From: Nevskiaceae bacterium
GTDB taxonomy: Bacteria > Pseudomonadota > Gammaproteobacteria > Nevskiales > Nevskiaceae
NCBI GenBank assembly: GCA_008012115.1
Contig: SSEB01000011.1
Span: 62,001 to 126,000 of the forward strand
Reading direction: 5' to 3'
Length of the DNA: 64,000 nucleotides
Shown here: piece after piece, positions 1 to 7,540 of the stretch
Numbering within the stretch: position 1 is the first letter of the stretch
Layout: the number at the start of each line of letters is the position of its first letter
The notes under the pieces: model-generated
Told to the model about the DNA's origin: nothing
Seen by the model: the letters and a program-made list of their open reading frames with translations, nothing else
Databases searched by the model: none
Translations under genes and position numbers: made by a program

Positions 1-138
1 GCCGCGAAGCTGGCGGATGCGCTTGCCGGACTTCTTGGTCAGGATGTGGCGCTTGTGGGAGTGGCTGCGCTTGAAGCCGCCTTTGCCGGTCTTGGCAAAG
101 CGCTTGGCCGCGCTCTTCACGGTTTTCAACTTGGGCAT
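1..138 (-). CDS. rpmI: 50S ribosomal protein L35 (partial, C-terminus off the left edge)
   Basis: The reverse strand reads [20 protein letters not shown] and continues in the very basic, Lys/Arg-rich style of L35, a small protein of the large ribosomal subunit. An AGGAGG-like ribosome binding site (GGAGGC) lies just before the ATG. Only the first 46 codons are inside the window; L35 is usually about 65 residues. It lies 159 bp downstream of infC on the same strand, the standard infC-rpmI-rplT order, so rplT should follow beyond the edge. Confidence 0.95.
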   Translation of the reverse strand, partial: MPKLKTVKSAAKRFAKTGKGGFKRSHSHKRHILTKKSGKRIRQLRG

Positions 139-196
139 GATTGCCTCCATCTTCAGTGTTGCCGGTGTCGCATCCCACCGCTGGGAGCTGGCCGGG

Positions 197-217
197 CCTT
201 GCGAAACACTCGCAAGG
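197..217 (-). promoter_or_regulatory. hairpin in the infC-rpmI spacer, possible L20-type leader element
   Basis: The 159-bp infC-rpmI spacer holds a perfect 8-bp stem (CCTTGCGA / TCGCAAGG) with a 5-nt loop. In several bacteria this spacer carries the structure by which L20 represses rpmI-rplT translation. The hairpin is visible; the regulatory role is inferred from its position only, and no pseudoknot was traced. Confidence 0.35.
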
Positions 218-297
218 GCTTCTGGGTGACGTCCTAAGTCGTTACGGCGAACCGTCCGTGGTCCGCCCTGTTTCAGAGAAACCGCCTCTGAATCGTC

Positions 298-816
298 CTA
301 CTTTTTCTTCGGCCCCATGACCATGATGGCCTGTTTGCCTTCCATCTTGGGCCACTGTTCGACCGTGCCCAGATCGTCCAGGTCGTTCTTGACCCGTTCC
401 ATCTGCTGCTGGCCGAGTTCCTGGTGGGCCAGTTCGCGGCCGCGATAGCGGACCGTGATCTTGACCTTGTCGCCATCCTCCAGGAAGCCCCGGAGCTGGC
501 GCAGCTTGGTCTGGTAGTCGCCTTCGTCGGTGGTCGGGCGGAACTTGATTTCCTTGACCTGGATCTGCTTCTGCTTGCGCTTGGCGGCATGCTGGGCTTT
601 ATCTTTCTGATAAAGGTACTTGCCGTAATCCATGATCTTGCAGACGGGAGGTTCCGCGTTGGGCGAAATCTCCACGAGTTCCAGGCCTTCTTCCTCGGCC
701 TTGGCGATGGCGTCGCGCGTGAGCATGATGCCAATCTGGGTGCCATCCGATCCGATAACACGCACTTTCGGCACGGTGATTTCACCGTTGCGCCGATCAT
801 CCTTTTCCGAAGCGAT
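298..816 (-). CDS. infC: translation initiation factor IF-3, AUC start
   Basis: IF-3 binds the 30S subunit, keeps it apart from 50S and proofreads start-codon choice. The 172-residue product has the IF3 N-domain ([15 protein letters not shown], then the [10 protein letters not shown] linker region) and the C-domain ([20 protein letters not shown]), ending in GPKKK. The frame stays open well upstream, but the start fits an AUC codon at 814-816. It is preceded at 8-nt spacing by GGAGG and gives [13 protein letters not shown], aligning with known IF3 N-termini. Rare AUU/AUC starts in infC underlie its autoregulation in other bacteria. thrS, which usually precedes infC, is absent; the gene has its own promoter candidate. 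Confidence 0.95.
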   Translation of the reverse strand: MASEKDDRRNGEITVPKVRVIGSDGTQIGIMLTRDAIAKAEEEGLELVEISPNAEPPVCKIMDYGKYLYQKDKAQHAAKRKQKQIQVKEIKFRPTTDEGDYQTKLRQLRGFLEDGDKVKITVRYRGRELAHQELGQQQMERVKNDLDDLGTVEQWPKMEGKQAIMVMGPKKK

Positions 817-892
817 ACCTAGGCCCTCCAGTTCAAGCCGACCTGACGAAAAACGGGCTCGCGCAGGGCGCAGCCCGGGGTCAGGGGCGGCG

Positions 893-921
893 ATTGTAAA
901 GGGCGCGCCCGCTTTACTCAA
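893..921 (-). promoter_or_regulatory. sigma70-type promoter candidate for infC-rpmI
   Basis: On the reverse strand TTGAGT (916-921) and TACAAT (893-898) are separated by exactly 17 bp, about 75 bp before the infC AUC codon. The spacer contains the palindrome GGGCGCGCCC. This would let infC be transcribed independently of the EAL gene upstream. Confidence 0.55.
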
Positions 922-935
922 GTATTGGTGTGTTT

Positions 936-2156
936 TCAGCAGGATAATGCCGGTTCGGTAGCCGACAGCGCTCTTTTTTGCAGAAAACCGGCGGCATCCT
1001 CCAGCGGCATTGCGGCGGCGTAGTGGAAACCTTGGGCGTAGCGGAAGCCGGCGGCGTAGACGGCGGCATGCTGCTGTGGCGTCTCGACGCCCTTGGCCAC
1101 CGTGTCCAGTTCGAGGTCGGCGGCAAGGCGGCAGATCGCGGCGACCACCGGCTGGTTGTCCGGCCGCTGCGCCAGGTCGTGCACGAAGGCGTCGGCCAGG
1201 GTCAGCGCATCCACCGGCAGGCGGTGCAGATAGGGCAGGACGCTGGGGCCGGTGCCGACATTGTCGACCGACAGGCGCACGCCCAGCGTGCGGCAGCCGG
1301 CGAGAAAAGCCCGCAGCCTGTCGAGCTGTTCCACCAGCGATGCCTCGCCCAGTTCCAGCCGCACCTGGCGCGGTCGCAGTCCGTGGTGCTGCAGGGCGCG
1401 CGTCAGCGCCTTGAGGGTCGCGGGTCCGCATTGCGCCGGCGACAGGTTGATGGCCACGAACAGCGGCGCCTCGTGTGGTGAACCCGCCTCACGCTGGTCA
1501 CTCAGGCGGCGCAGCGCCGCGCAGGCTGTGTCCAGCGTCCATTCGCCAATGGCCGTGATCGGCCCGGCGTGCTCGGCGCGGCCGAGAAATTCATGCGGCA
1601 GGGCCAGGCTGCCGTCCGGTCGTTGCCAGCGCAGCAGGGCCTCGAAGCCGGCCACGCCGCCATCACTCAGGCGCATGACCGGCTGGAAATGCAGGCGGAA
1701 TTCGTTGCCGGCCAGGGCTTGCGACAGATCCGGCGACAGCGATGGAAGTTCGGCTGCGTCGGCATCCGGCGTGATGACGCTGGGCGTTGCCACATGCGCG
1801 GGTTGTGCGCGCTGCAGCAGGGTGTCGCAGTGTTCGAAAGCGGCCAGCAGCAGGCGCCGGACCACGGGGTCGGTCTGGGCGAGCAACTGGCTCAGCCAGT
1901 CGTCGTCCAGCGGCCGTACGACCGTCGGTTCGGTGGCGACGGCGGTGGTGTTGCGGTGCGTTTCGCCCAGCAGGGCGTGCTCACCGCACAGTTCGCCGGG
2001 CCCTGCCAGGCCGGCATGCCGGATCTCGCCGGTGGGCAGTTGCTGATAGCACTCGATGTTGCCGGACTCGACCACATAGGCTTCATGTCCCGCATCGCCT
2101 TCGCGGAACAGGGTTTCTCCCGCGTCGAGGTGGCGGGCGGCGGATTCGGTGGTCAT
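936..2156 (-). CDS. cyclic-nucleotide-binding-like / degenerate EAL domain protein
   Basis: About 406 residues. Residues 1-120 resemble a cNMP-binding (Crp-like) sensor fold ([20 protein letters not shown] ... [12 protein letters not shown]). Residues 160-400 form an EAL domain, the fold of c-di-GMP phosphodiesterases. The EALLRW and NLSP motifs and the LELGEA glutamate are present. However DDFGTG has become DNVGTG, the Lys of the LKID segment is lost (LTLADAF), and the AEGVET glutamate is Lys (AKGVET). These changes predict little or no hydrolysis, so it may be a c-di-GMP sensor or scaffold. The frame extends to a GTG at 2180; the ATG at 2156 was chosen as the likelier start. It stands alone, between infC and an efflux operon. 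Confidence 0.8.
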   Translation of the reverse strand: MTTESAARHLDAGETLFREGDAGHEAYVVESGNIECYQQLPTGEIRHAGLAGPGELCGEHALLGETHRNTTAVATEPTVVRPLDDDWLSQLLAQTDPVVRRLLLAAFEHCDTLLQRAQPAHVATPSVITPDADAAELPSLSPDLSQALAGNEFRLHFQPVMRLSDGGVAGFEALLRWQRPDGSLALPHEFLGRAEHAGPITAIGEWTLDTACAALRRLSDQREAGSPHEAPLFVAINLSPAQCGPATLKALTRALQHHGLRPRQVRLELGEASLVEQLDRLRAFLAGCRTLGVRLSVDNVGTGPSVLPYLHRLPVDALTLADAFVHDLAQRPDNQPVVAAICRLAADLELDTVAKGVETPQQHAAVYAAGFRYAQGFHYAAAMPLEDAAGFLQKRALSATEPALSC

Positions 2157-2270
2157 GGCCGCACGATAGCCAAACGCCACCCGGGCGGCATGGGGGAAAA
2201 GTTACATTCCGGGCACGAGTGGATTGGCCGGCATCAGCGAAGGGATGAACGGTCGCTCGCGTGCCGCCGA

Positions 2271-3137
2271 TCAGCGCGCTGCCGGTTTCACGATCACGGT
2301 GCAGGTCATGCCGGCCGCAAGGGTGACGTCGGCCGGTATCGCATCGATGTGGATGCGGACCGGGATGCGTTGCGCCAGCCGCACCCAGCTGAAGGTCGGG
2401 TTGACGTTGGCCAGCAGTTGCTGGCCCGGGGTGTTGTCGCGGTCCGTGATGCCGCGGGTGATGCTTTCGACATGGCCCTGCAGCACCGGGCCGCTGATCA
2501 GGCGGATTTCGGCGGGATCGCCTTCCTTGAGCAGGGGCAGCTTGGTTTCCTCGAAATATCCGTAGACCCAGAACGAGTGGCTGTCGATCACCGCCAGCAA
2601 CGCACGGCCGGCACCGGCATAGTCGCCGGCATGGACATCGAGATTGGTGATCCAGCCGTCGGCGGGTGCGCGGACCTCGGTGCGATCCAGATTGAGCCTC
2701 GCGACGTCGCGCGCCGCCACGGCGGCGTCGTATTGCGAGACGGCGGCATCGGCCTGGGTGACGGCACTGTCGCGGCTCTCGACCGTGACCACTTCCGCCG
2801 CCAGATGGGCGCGACGCTGCGCTTCGCGACGGCGCAGCGAAACCTGCGTCTGTTGCGCCGCCAGTGCCGCTTCGGCCTGAGTGAGCGCCAGCCGGTAACG
2901 CATCGCGTCGATGCGGAACAGCACGTCACCCCGATGCACGAACTGGTTGTCGTGCACGGCGACTTCGGTGACGAGGCCGGAGACATCGGGCGCCACATTG
3001 ATGACGCTGGCCTTGACGCGACCGTCGCGTGTCCACGGCGAATCCATGTAGTGGCGCCAGACCAGGACGGCGACGACGATCGCCACGATGAACAGGGCGA
3101 GGGTCGGCAGAAATCGCAGCAGATTTTTTGCGTTCAT
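2271..3137 (-). CDS. HlyD/AaeA-type efflux periplasmic adaptor
   Basis: The 288-residue membrane fusion protein has an N-terminal membrane segment (LLRFLPTLALFIVAIVVAVL, about residues 6-26). A lipoyl/biotinyl-like half follows (VAPDVSGLVTEVAVHDNQFV), then an Ala/Gln-rich coiled-coil hairpin (about 85-140), and a beta-barrel region (VYGYFEETKLPLLKEGDPAE). This matches AaeA, the periplasmic adaptor of aromatic-acid efflux pumps. It is the last gene of a nodT-aaeB-aaeX-aaeA-like set, 12 bp after the DUF1656 gene, and would link the inner-membrane FUSC protein to the outer-membrane channel. The substrate cannot be read from the sequence; aromatic carboxylic acids are the known AaeAB cargo. Confidence 0.88.
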   Translation of the reverse strand: MNAKNLLRFLPTLALFIVAIVVAVLVWRHYMDSPWTRDGRVKASVINVAPDVSGLVTEVAVHDNQFVHRGDVLFRIDAMRYRLALTQAEAALAAQQTQVSLRRREAQRRAHLAAEVVTVESRDSAVTQADAAVSQYDAAVAARDVARLNLDRTEVRAPADGWITNLDVHAGDYAGAGRALLAVIDSHSFWVYGYFEETKLPLLKEGDPAEIRLISGPVLQGHVESITRGITDRDNTPGQQLLANVNPTFSWVRLAQRIPVRIHIDAIPADVTLAAGMTCTVIVKPAAR

Positions 3138-3149
3138 GGCGGAGACGGT

Positions 3150-3350
3150 TCAGCGATAGACCAGCAAGGCCGCGCCGCCGAACAGGCAAACGAACAGCGA
3201 CAGGCGGAACAGGGCGGGATGCCAGATCCGGTTGAACAGACCCAGGCGGCCCAACAGGCTGTCGAGCAGCCATTGCAGCCCGGCGGCGCCGAGGAAGATC
3301 GGCAGCAGCGTCGGCACATACATTCCCAGAAAATCGAGTTCACGCGGCAT
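3150..3350 (-). CDS. AaeX-like DUF1656 small membrane protein
   Basis: The 66-residue protein has two hydrophobic segments (YVPTLLPIFLGAAGLQWLL and LFRLSLFVCLFGGAALLVY). It is the usual small partner encoded between the FUSC permease and the HlyD adaptor in aaeXAB-type operons. Its start overlaps the end of the FUSC gene by 11 bp, which suggests translational coupling. The function of this family is not established. Confidence 0.85.
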   Translation of the reverse strand: MPRELDFLGMYVPTLLPIFLGAAGLQWLLDSLLGRLGLFNRIWHPALFRLSLFVCLFGGAALLVYR

Positions 3351-5484
3351 GCGCTTCTCCGTCGGACGTCATTGCCGTATCGGTTTCCAGGTCGTCGAGG
3401 GCACGTCCAAGCCGGTACAGGCAGCGCTGGATTTCGCGCAGCGTGGCGGTTTCGCGCGCGTTGAGACCCGGGTCTAGCAGCAGATGCTGCAGGCGCTCGT
3501 CGGCGCGGCGCAATGCGTCTCGCGCGGCGGTCTGATGAGCGGGCGAGGGCATTTCGTGCGCGCGTGCCAGCGCACTGCCGAAGCCACGCAGCAGGCGTCG
3601 CGTCAGCGCGTCGACGCCTTCGCGCTGCAGGGCCTCACGCAGGGCGATGACGGCATCGGCGACTTCGAGCACGACGAGTGCTGTTTCGAGCAGGCGCTCG
3701 CCTTCGGCGCCGGCACCGGCCGGCGCCGGCAGCAACTGGATCAGCAGGTCGCGGGTACGACTTTCGAGCTTGTGCCGCAGCCCTGCCATCGGTGCGGTGC
3801 AGGCATAGGCCACCTGCCGCTTGAGTCGGCGAATATTGCGGCGGCGGAACAGGGTGGTGCCGGCCGGGAGCAGGATCGAGAACGAGATGCCGGCCACTGC
3901 CAGGCCAAGAATCTGCGCCATGCCATCGTTGATCGAGGCGACCGGGTTGACCGCGATCACGTTATCCGGCGCCGCCTCGCTGATGAACAGCAGGTTCATG
4001 CCGGCGCCGATCCCCGCGTAGCGCGGATGCGCGACCAGTCGGTTGCTGAGCATCAGGAACGGCAGCAGGCTCAGCACCAGCATCGGGAAACCGTCCAGGC
4101 GCGGCAGGATGGCGAGGCTCCACGCCATCATTGTGAACAAGCCCAGCACGTAGCCAAGACCCATCTGGCGCACTGCGAAACCGGGTGCAGGCGATTGCGC
4201 GAACAGCGCGCAGCCGACCGCGGTCACCAGCACCGCGCTGGTGCCGTTGGGCCATGCCGTGGCGATCCAGAACACGGTGACCGCCAGCAACGCGAGGACG
4301 GCGCGGACGCCGTAGAGCGCGGCGGCCAGTGGATCGGTATGCGGCACGAAGGCCGGTGCGCTGCGCGGTGCGCGCTGGCCGGGATTGGCGAGCGCGCCAT
4401 AGGCCTCGGTGTAGTCGTGCAGGGCGGCGGAGAAGCGCAGCAACAGGTCGACCGCGCAGGCGCAATCCAGTCGATCCGCCTCCGGCACCTGCTCGATCGC
4501 CGCATGGGCGTCGTGCGCCAGCCGCGGTCGCAGGCGGCCCAGCTGGAGGGCGACGCTGTGCGCTTCCAGTGCCGTGGCCGGTGGCCGGCCGTGCCGCAGC
4601 AGCGCGGCCGAGAGTTCCCTATACAGGGGAGCCATGGCCTCGACAATGTGCCGGCGCTGCTCGCGCCGCATGCGCTCCATCCACTGGTGCAGGGCGTGCA
4701 TGCCGGTGGACGCCGCCATGAATTCGGCATTGAACAGGCGCAGACGCTCGTCGCGGACGCGGACTTCTGGGTTTTCGAAATACGAGGCGTCGCGCTGGGT
4801 TTCCAGCACCAGGATGTCGGCGATGAACCGGTGGTGGATGCGTTGAAGCTCATCTCGCTTCAGTTCGCCGCCCAGGGCGCGGCGCACGAAAACGACGAAA
4901 TCGTGAAAACGTCCCCGCACGGTCTTGACCATCGCATCGCTGAGCCGCTGCGGCAACACGATCTGCGCGACCAAGCCGGCGCAGAAGATGCCGATGAGTA
5001 CCGCCGAGGCGCGCGACAGCGCGATGGCATAGGTCGCCTCGGGGTGTTGCGCGGCGGGGAAGCCGATCAGGCAGGTGGTGTAGCCGGCAAGCAGGAAGCC
5101 ATAGCTGCGAAAACCGCGGAAATACGCGGCGCCGGCGACGCACAGGCCGATCCACAGGGCCACGGCGCCGACGAACAGTTCACGCGACTGCGCGAGAAAA
5201 TGCAGCAGCAGAACCGTCACGACGAGTCCCACCAGCGTTCCGATCACGCGATAGAAGCTCTTGGCGACCACCAGCCCGCTTTGCGGCTGCGCGACGATCA
5301 GCACGGTCAGCATGGCGCTGCGGGCGTTGTCGATGCCGAAGCGGAAGCCGATCCACAGCGCAAGAAAAGCGGCGGTCACGGTCTTGAACACGAAGATCCA
5401 GGCCGGCGCCTCGTCGCGCAGCCAATCGCGCCAGGCCGTTGCCGCCGCGGTCGGTGTCTGCGCCTGCACCGCGTCCGTGCTCAT
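3340..5484 (-). CDS. FUSC/AaeB-family inner-membrane efflux protein
   Basis: The 714-residue protein has the two-halved FUSC layout. There is a cluster of membrane helices at about 30-190, a soluble helical region, a second membrane cluster at about 390-525, and a cytoplasmic C-terminal tail. N-terminal motifs such as LTVLIVAQPQSGLVVAKSFY are typical of the AaeB/fusaric-acid-resistance family, which exports aromatic acids with an HlyD adaptor and an outer-membrane factor. Its ATG overlaps the nodT-like stop by 4 bp. With its neighbours it makes a complete tripartite pump. Similarity is clear at family level; the substrate is unknown. Confidence 0.88.
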   Translation of the reverse strand: MSTDAVQAQTPTAAATAWRDWLRDEAPAWIFVFKTVTAAFLALWIGFRFGIDNARSAMLTVLIVAQPQSGLVVAKSFYRVIGTLVGLVVTVLLLHFLAQSRELFVGAVALWIGLCVAGAAYFRGFRSYGFLLAGYTTCLIGFPAAQHPEATYAIALSRASAVLIGIFCAGLVAQIVLPQRLSDAMVKTVRGRFHDFVVFVRRALGGELKRDELQRIHHRFIADILVLETQRDASYFENPEVRVRDERLRLFNAEFMAASTGMHALHQWMERMRREQRRHIVEAMAPLYRELSAALLRHGRPPATALEAHSVALQLGRLRPRLAHDAHAAIEQVPEADRLDCACAVDLLLRFSAALHDYTEAYGALANPGQRAPRSAPAFVPHTDPLAAALYGVRAVLALLAVTVFWIATAWPNGTSAVLVTAVGCALFAQSPAPGFAVRQMGLGYVLGLFTMMAWSLAILPRLDGFPMLVLSLLPFLMLSNRLVAHPRYAGIGAGMNLLFISEAAPDNVIAVNPVASINDGMAQILGLAVAGISFSILLPAGTTLFRRRNIRRLKRQVAYACTAPMAGLRHKLESRTRDLLIQLLPAPAGAGAEGERLLETALVVLEVADAVIALREALQREGVDALTRRLLRGFGSALARAHEMPSPAHQTAARDALRRADERLQHLLLDPGLNARETATLREIQRCLYRLGRALDDLETDTAMTSDGEAHAA

Positions 5485-6911
5485 GGCGACGGACTGCCTT
5501 CCATGCCGCCGGCCAGGGCCTCGTACAGTGCGGTCTGTGCATCGAGCCGCTGCGCCTGCAACTGCGCCAGGCGCCGTTGTTCTTCCAGACGGCGGCTCTG
5601 GGCGTTGAGCACGCTCAGGTACTCGGTAAGCCCCGCGCGATAGCCGGTGAGCGCCAGGTTGTAAGCCCTGTCAGCCGACACCAGCGCCTGACGCGTCTCG
5701 TCGATCTGCACATCGAGCGAACGCACGGAGGCGATCAGGTTGGCGGTTTGCGTCAGGGCCGCGATCAGGGTCTGGTTGTAGGTCTCGACCGCCACGTCGT
5801 AGGCGGCGGTGCTGGCGCCCAACTCGGCGCGCAGGCGGCCGCCGTTGAAGATCGGCAGGCTGATGGCCGGGCCGACACCCGCCAGAAAAGAGCTGCCGTC
5901 GAGCAGCTGCGTGAAGCCCAGGCTCTGCACGCCGGCGAAGGCGCCGAGGTTGATGTCCGGATAAAAGCTCGCGCGCGCGGCCCGCACGCTCTGTCCCGCC
6001 GCCTCCACGCGCCAGCGTTGCGCGATCAGATCGGGCCGACGGCCCAGCCAGTGCGCCGGGATCACGTCCGGCAGCGGCGTTGTGCGGCCGAGGTCGATCT
6101 GCGGTGGGGCGATGCCGGCGGCGTCGCCGGGGCCCGCGCCGGCCAGTGCCGCGATCTCGTTGCGCTGGCGGGCGATGGCATCGTTGATCTGCTCGATCAA
6201 CGCGCGCGTCGTCGGCAGCGGTGTCTGTGCCTCGCTGACCTCGAGCTGGGTGCCGAGGCCGGCACGGTAGCGACGCTGTGTGATATCGAGGATCTGTTGC
6301 TGCTGCGCCAGCGTGGCCTCGGCGATGTCCCGCAGGGCATGGCTCAGCGCCAGTTGCAGATAGGTCCGCACCACTGCCGTCTGCAGCGACAGGCGTGCTG
6401 CGATGGCCTCGGCCTGGGCGGCGCGCGCCGTGTCCAGTGCCGCCGCATTTAGGCTGCGGTTCCGGCCCCACAGATCGAGGTCGAACCGGGCCTGCGCCAG
6501 GATCTTGTTGTCCCACTCATGGTGACCTGCATAGGGCGGCGGGATGAACTCGCTTTCGGTAAACCGGTTGAGCGTGAAGTCGCCCGTGCCGTTGACCGTC
6601 GGCAGTTCGGCGGCGCGCGCGATCCCGGCGGCGGCCTGTGCCTGCTGCAGGCGTGCCTGCGCGATGCGCAGCGACGGACTGCCCTCGACGGCGCGTGCGA
6701 CCCAGCGCGCCAGCTGTGGATCGCCCAGTTCGGCCCACCACGGTGCGGCAGGCGCGGCACCGCCATCCGGAAACGCCTTGCCAAGGTCGAGCTGATCGAC
6801 TTCAGTCAGCCGCGCTGGCGGCGGGGCCTCGCCGGGCGCGGCGCAGCCCGTCACCAGCAGGGCCAGGGCGAGGGCGGCGAGTGGGCGACACGGAGGCTGG
6901 ATGGGCAGCAC
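5481..6911 (-). CDS. NodT-family outer-membrane efflux lipoprotein
   Basis: This is the outer-membrane channel of the pump, about 476 residues. The N-terminus has a lipoprotein signal (LALALLVTGC lipobox). The body has the two TolC-like repeats with long coiled-coil helices (WWAELGDPQLARWVARAVEG; LPDVIPAHWLGRRPDLIAQR) typical of NodT/OprM proteins. No ATG precedes the signal in frame near the right place. The GTG at 6909-6911 (VLPIQPPCRPLAAL) gives a sensible signal peptide but has no strong ribosome binding site. The open frame runs back through the tRNA-Val, which is not credible as coding. It is the first gene of the efflux operon. Confidence 0.85.
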   Translation of the reverse strand: MLPIQPPCRPLAALALALLVTGCAAPGEAPPPARLTEVDQLDLGKAFPDGGAAPAAPWWAELGDPQLARWVARAVEGSPSLRIAQARLQQAQAAAGIARAAELPTVNGTGDFTLNRFTESEFIPPPYAGHHEWDNKILAQARFDLDLWGRNRSLNAAALDTARAAQAEAIAARLSLQTAVVRTYLQLALSHALRDIAEATLAQQQQILDITQRRYRAGLGTQLEVSEAQTPLPTTRALIEQINDAIARQRNEIAALAGAGPGDAAGIAPPQIDLGRTTPLPDVIPAHWLGRRPDLIAQRWRVEAAGQSVRAARASFYPDINLGAFAGVQSLGFTQLLDGSSFLAGVGPAISLPIFNGGRLRAELGASTAAYDVAVETYNQTLIAALTQTANLIASVRSLDVQIDETRQALVSADRAYNLALTGYRAGLTEYLSVLNAQSRRLEEQRRLAQLQAQRLDAQTALYEALAGGMEGSPSP

Positions 6912-6994
6912 GTTGGTGGGGGAGGGCGTCGCCGGAATCGGCTGGTGAAAATATCGCCCGCGGCGCGGCAGGGTCAAGGCGCGCCGCGCCAAAG

Positions 6995-7017
6995 AAAAAC
7001 CCCCGTGGATCGGGGGC
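6995..7017 (-). terminator. intrinsic terminator after tRNA-Val
   Basis: Just downstream of the tRNA on the reverse strand, a GCCCCCG/CGGGGG stem with a 5-nt loop is followed by TTTTT. It ends the tRNA transcript about 85 bp before the nodT-like start, so the efflux operon probably has its own promoter in between or relies on read-through. Confidence 0.85.
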
Positions 7018-7028
7018 TTATTCGGGAT

Positions 7029-7105
7029 TGGTAGGCGCGATTGGACTCGAACCAACGACCCCCACCATGTCAAGGTGGTGCTCTAACCAGCTGAGCTACG
7101 CGCCT
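7029..7105 (-). tRNA. tRNA-Val (anticodon GAC), CCA encoded
   Basis: The reverse strand folds into a full cloverleaf. Acceptor AGGCGCG/CGCGCCT, D-arm GCTCAGCTGGTTAGAGC, anticodon stem CCACC/GGTGG with loop TTGACAT (anticodon GAC), and T-arm GGTTCGAGTCC. A discriminator A and CCA are encoded. It reads GUC/GUU valine codons. Confidence 0.96.
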
Positions 7106-7188
7106 ATTGCCGGAGCAACGAGGGCGCGAAGGATAACGGCGCAGGGGTTCGGGTGCAAGCAAATGCGCATCCGGAGCGGTGATCTGCC

Positions 7189-7302
7189 GCCACCCGCTGA
7201 TCGCGATATCACTGGGTAGAATGTTATAAAAAATTCAATAAATATTAAATAATTAAATAAAAATAAACATTCTTGTCGAGGCGCAACGGCGGAGCGGGTG
7301 AC
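7189..7302. repeat. 114-bp inverted-end AT-core element, copy A
   Basis: The ends are GCCACCCGCT (7189-7198) and AGCGGGTGAC (7293-7302). The AT-rich core runs about 7223-7268 and starts with GTTATA. The length is exactly 114 bp. It lies in the divergent gap between tRNA-Val and the phosphatase gene. The 5' end of its reverse strand (GTCACCCGCTCCG) matches the plus-strand 5' end of copy D. The rest of this 435-bp gap (7106-7540) holds only the Pho-box-like site. Confidence 0.9.
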
Positions 7303-7432
7303 CGCTGGCGGACTGATGCGGGCCGGCGAGGACGTTCGACAGGGCGCTTCCGGCCGACTTCCAGCTCGCATCACGGAGCGACGTTGCAGGCTCTGCGCGC
7401 AACCGCGGACAAGCATCCTGATCTGCCGCGCA

Positions 7433-7463
7433 ATGTCATCGTGGCGTCATCGCTGCGTCAAAC
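7433..7463 (+). promoter_or_regulatory. candidate Pho box (three 11-bp-spaced GTCA repeats)
   Basis: GTCAT at 7435, GTCAT at 7446 and GTCA at 7457 recur at exactly 11-bp spacing, in the context TGTCATCGTG-GCGTCATCGCT-GCGTCA. PhoB sites are direct repeats of CTGTCAT-like boxes every 11 bp. The site lies about 80 bp upstream of an alkaline-phosphatase-family gene, which suits phosphate-starvation control. A possible -10 (TACGCT, 7472-7477) is weak, as is common at activator-dependent promoters. Confidence 0.5.
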
Positions 7464-7540
7464 ACGGTGCCTACGCTTGCGGCGTTTCTCCAACGCTCCG
7501 CAGGCAGACGCCTGCTTCTCTCCAGAAAGGACGACACTTC

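Noticed and set aside
6912-7073. A longer N-terminus for the NodT-like protein, starting in the tRNA
   Set aside because: It would put coding sequence across the tRNA and its terminator and bury the lipoprotein signal.
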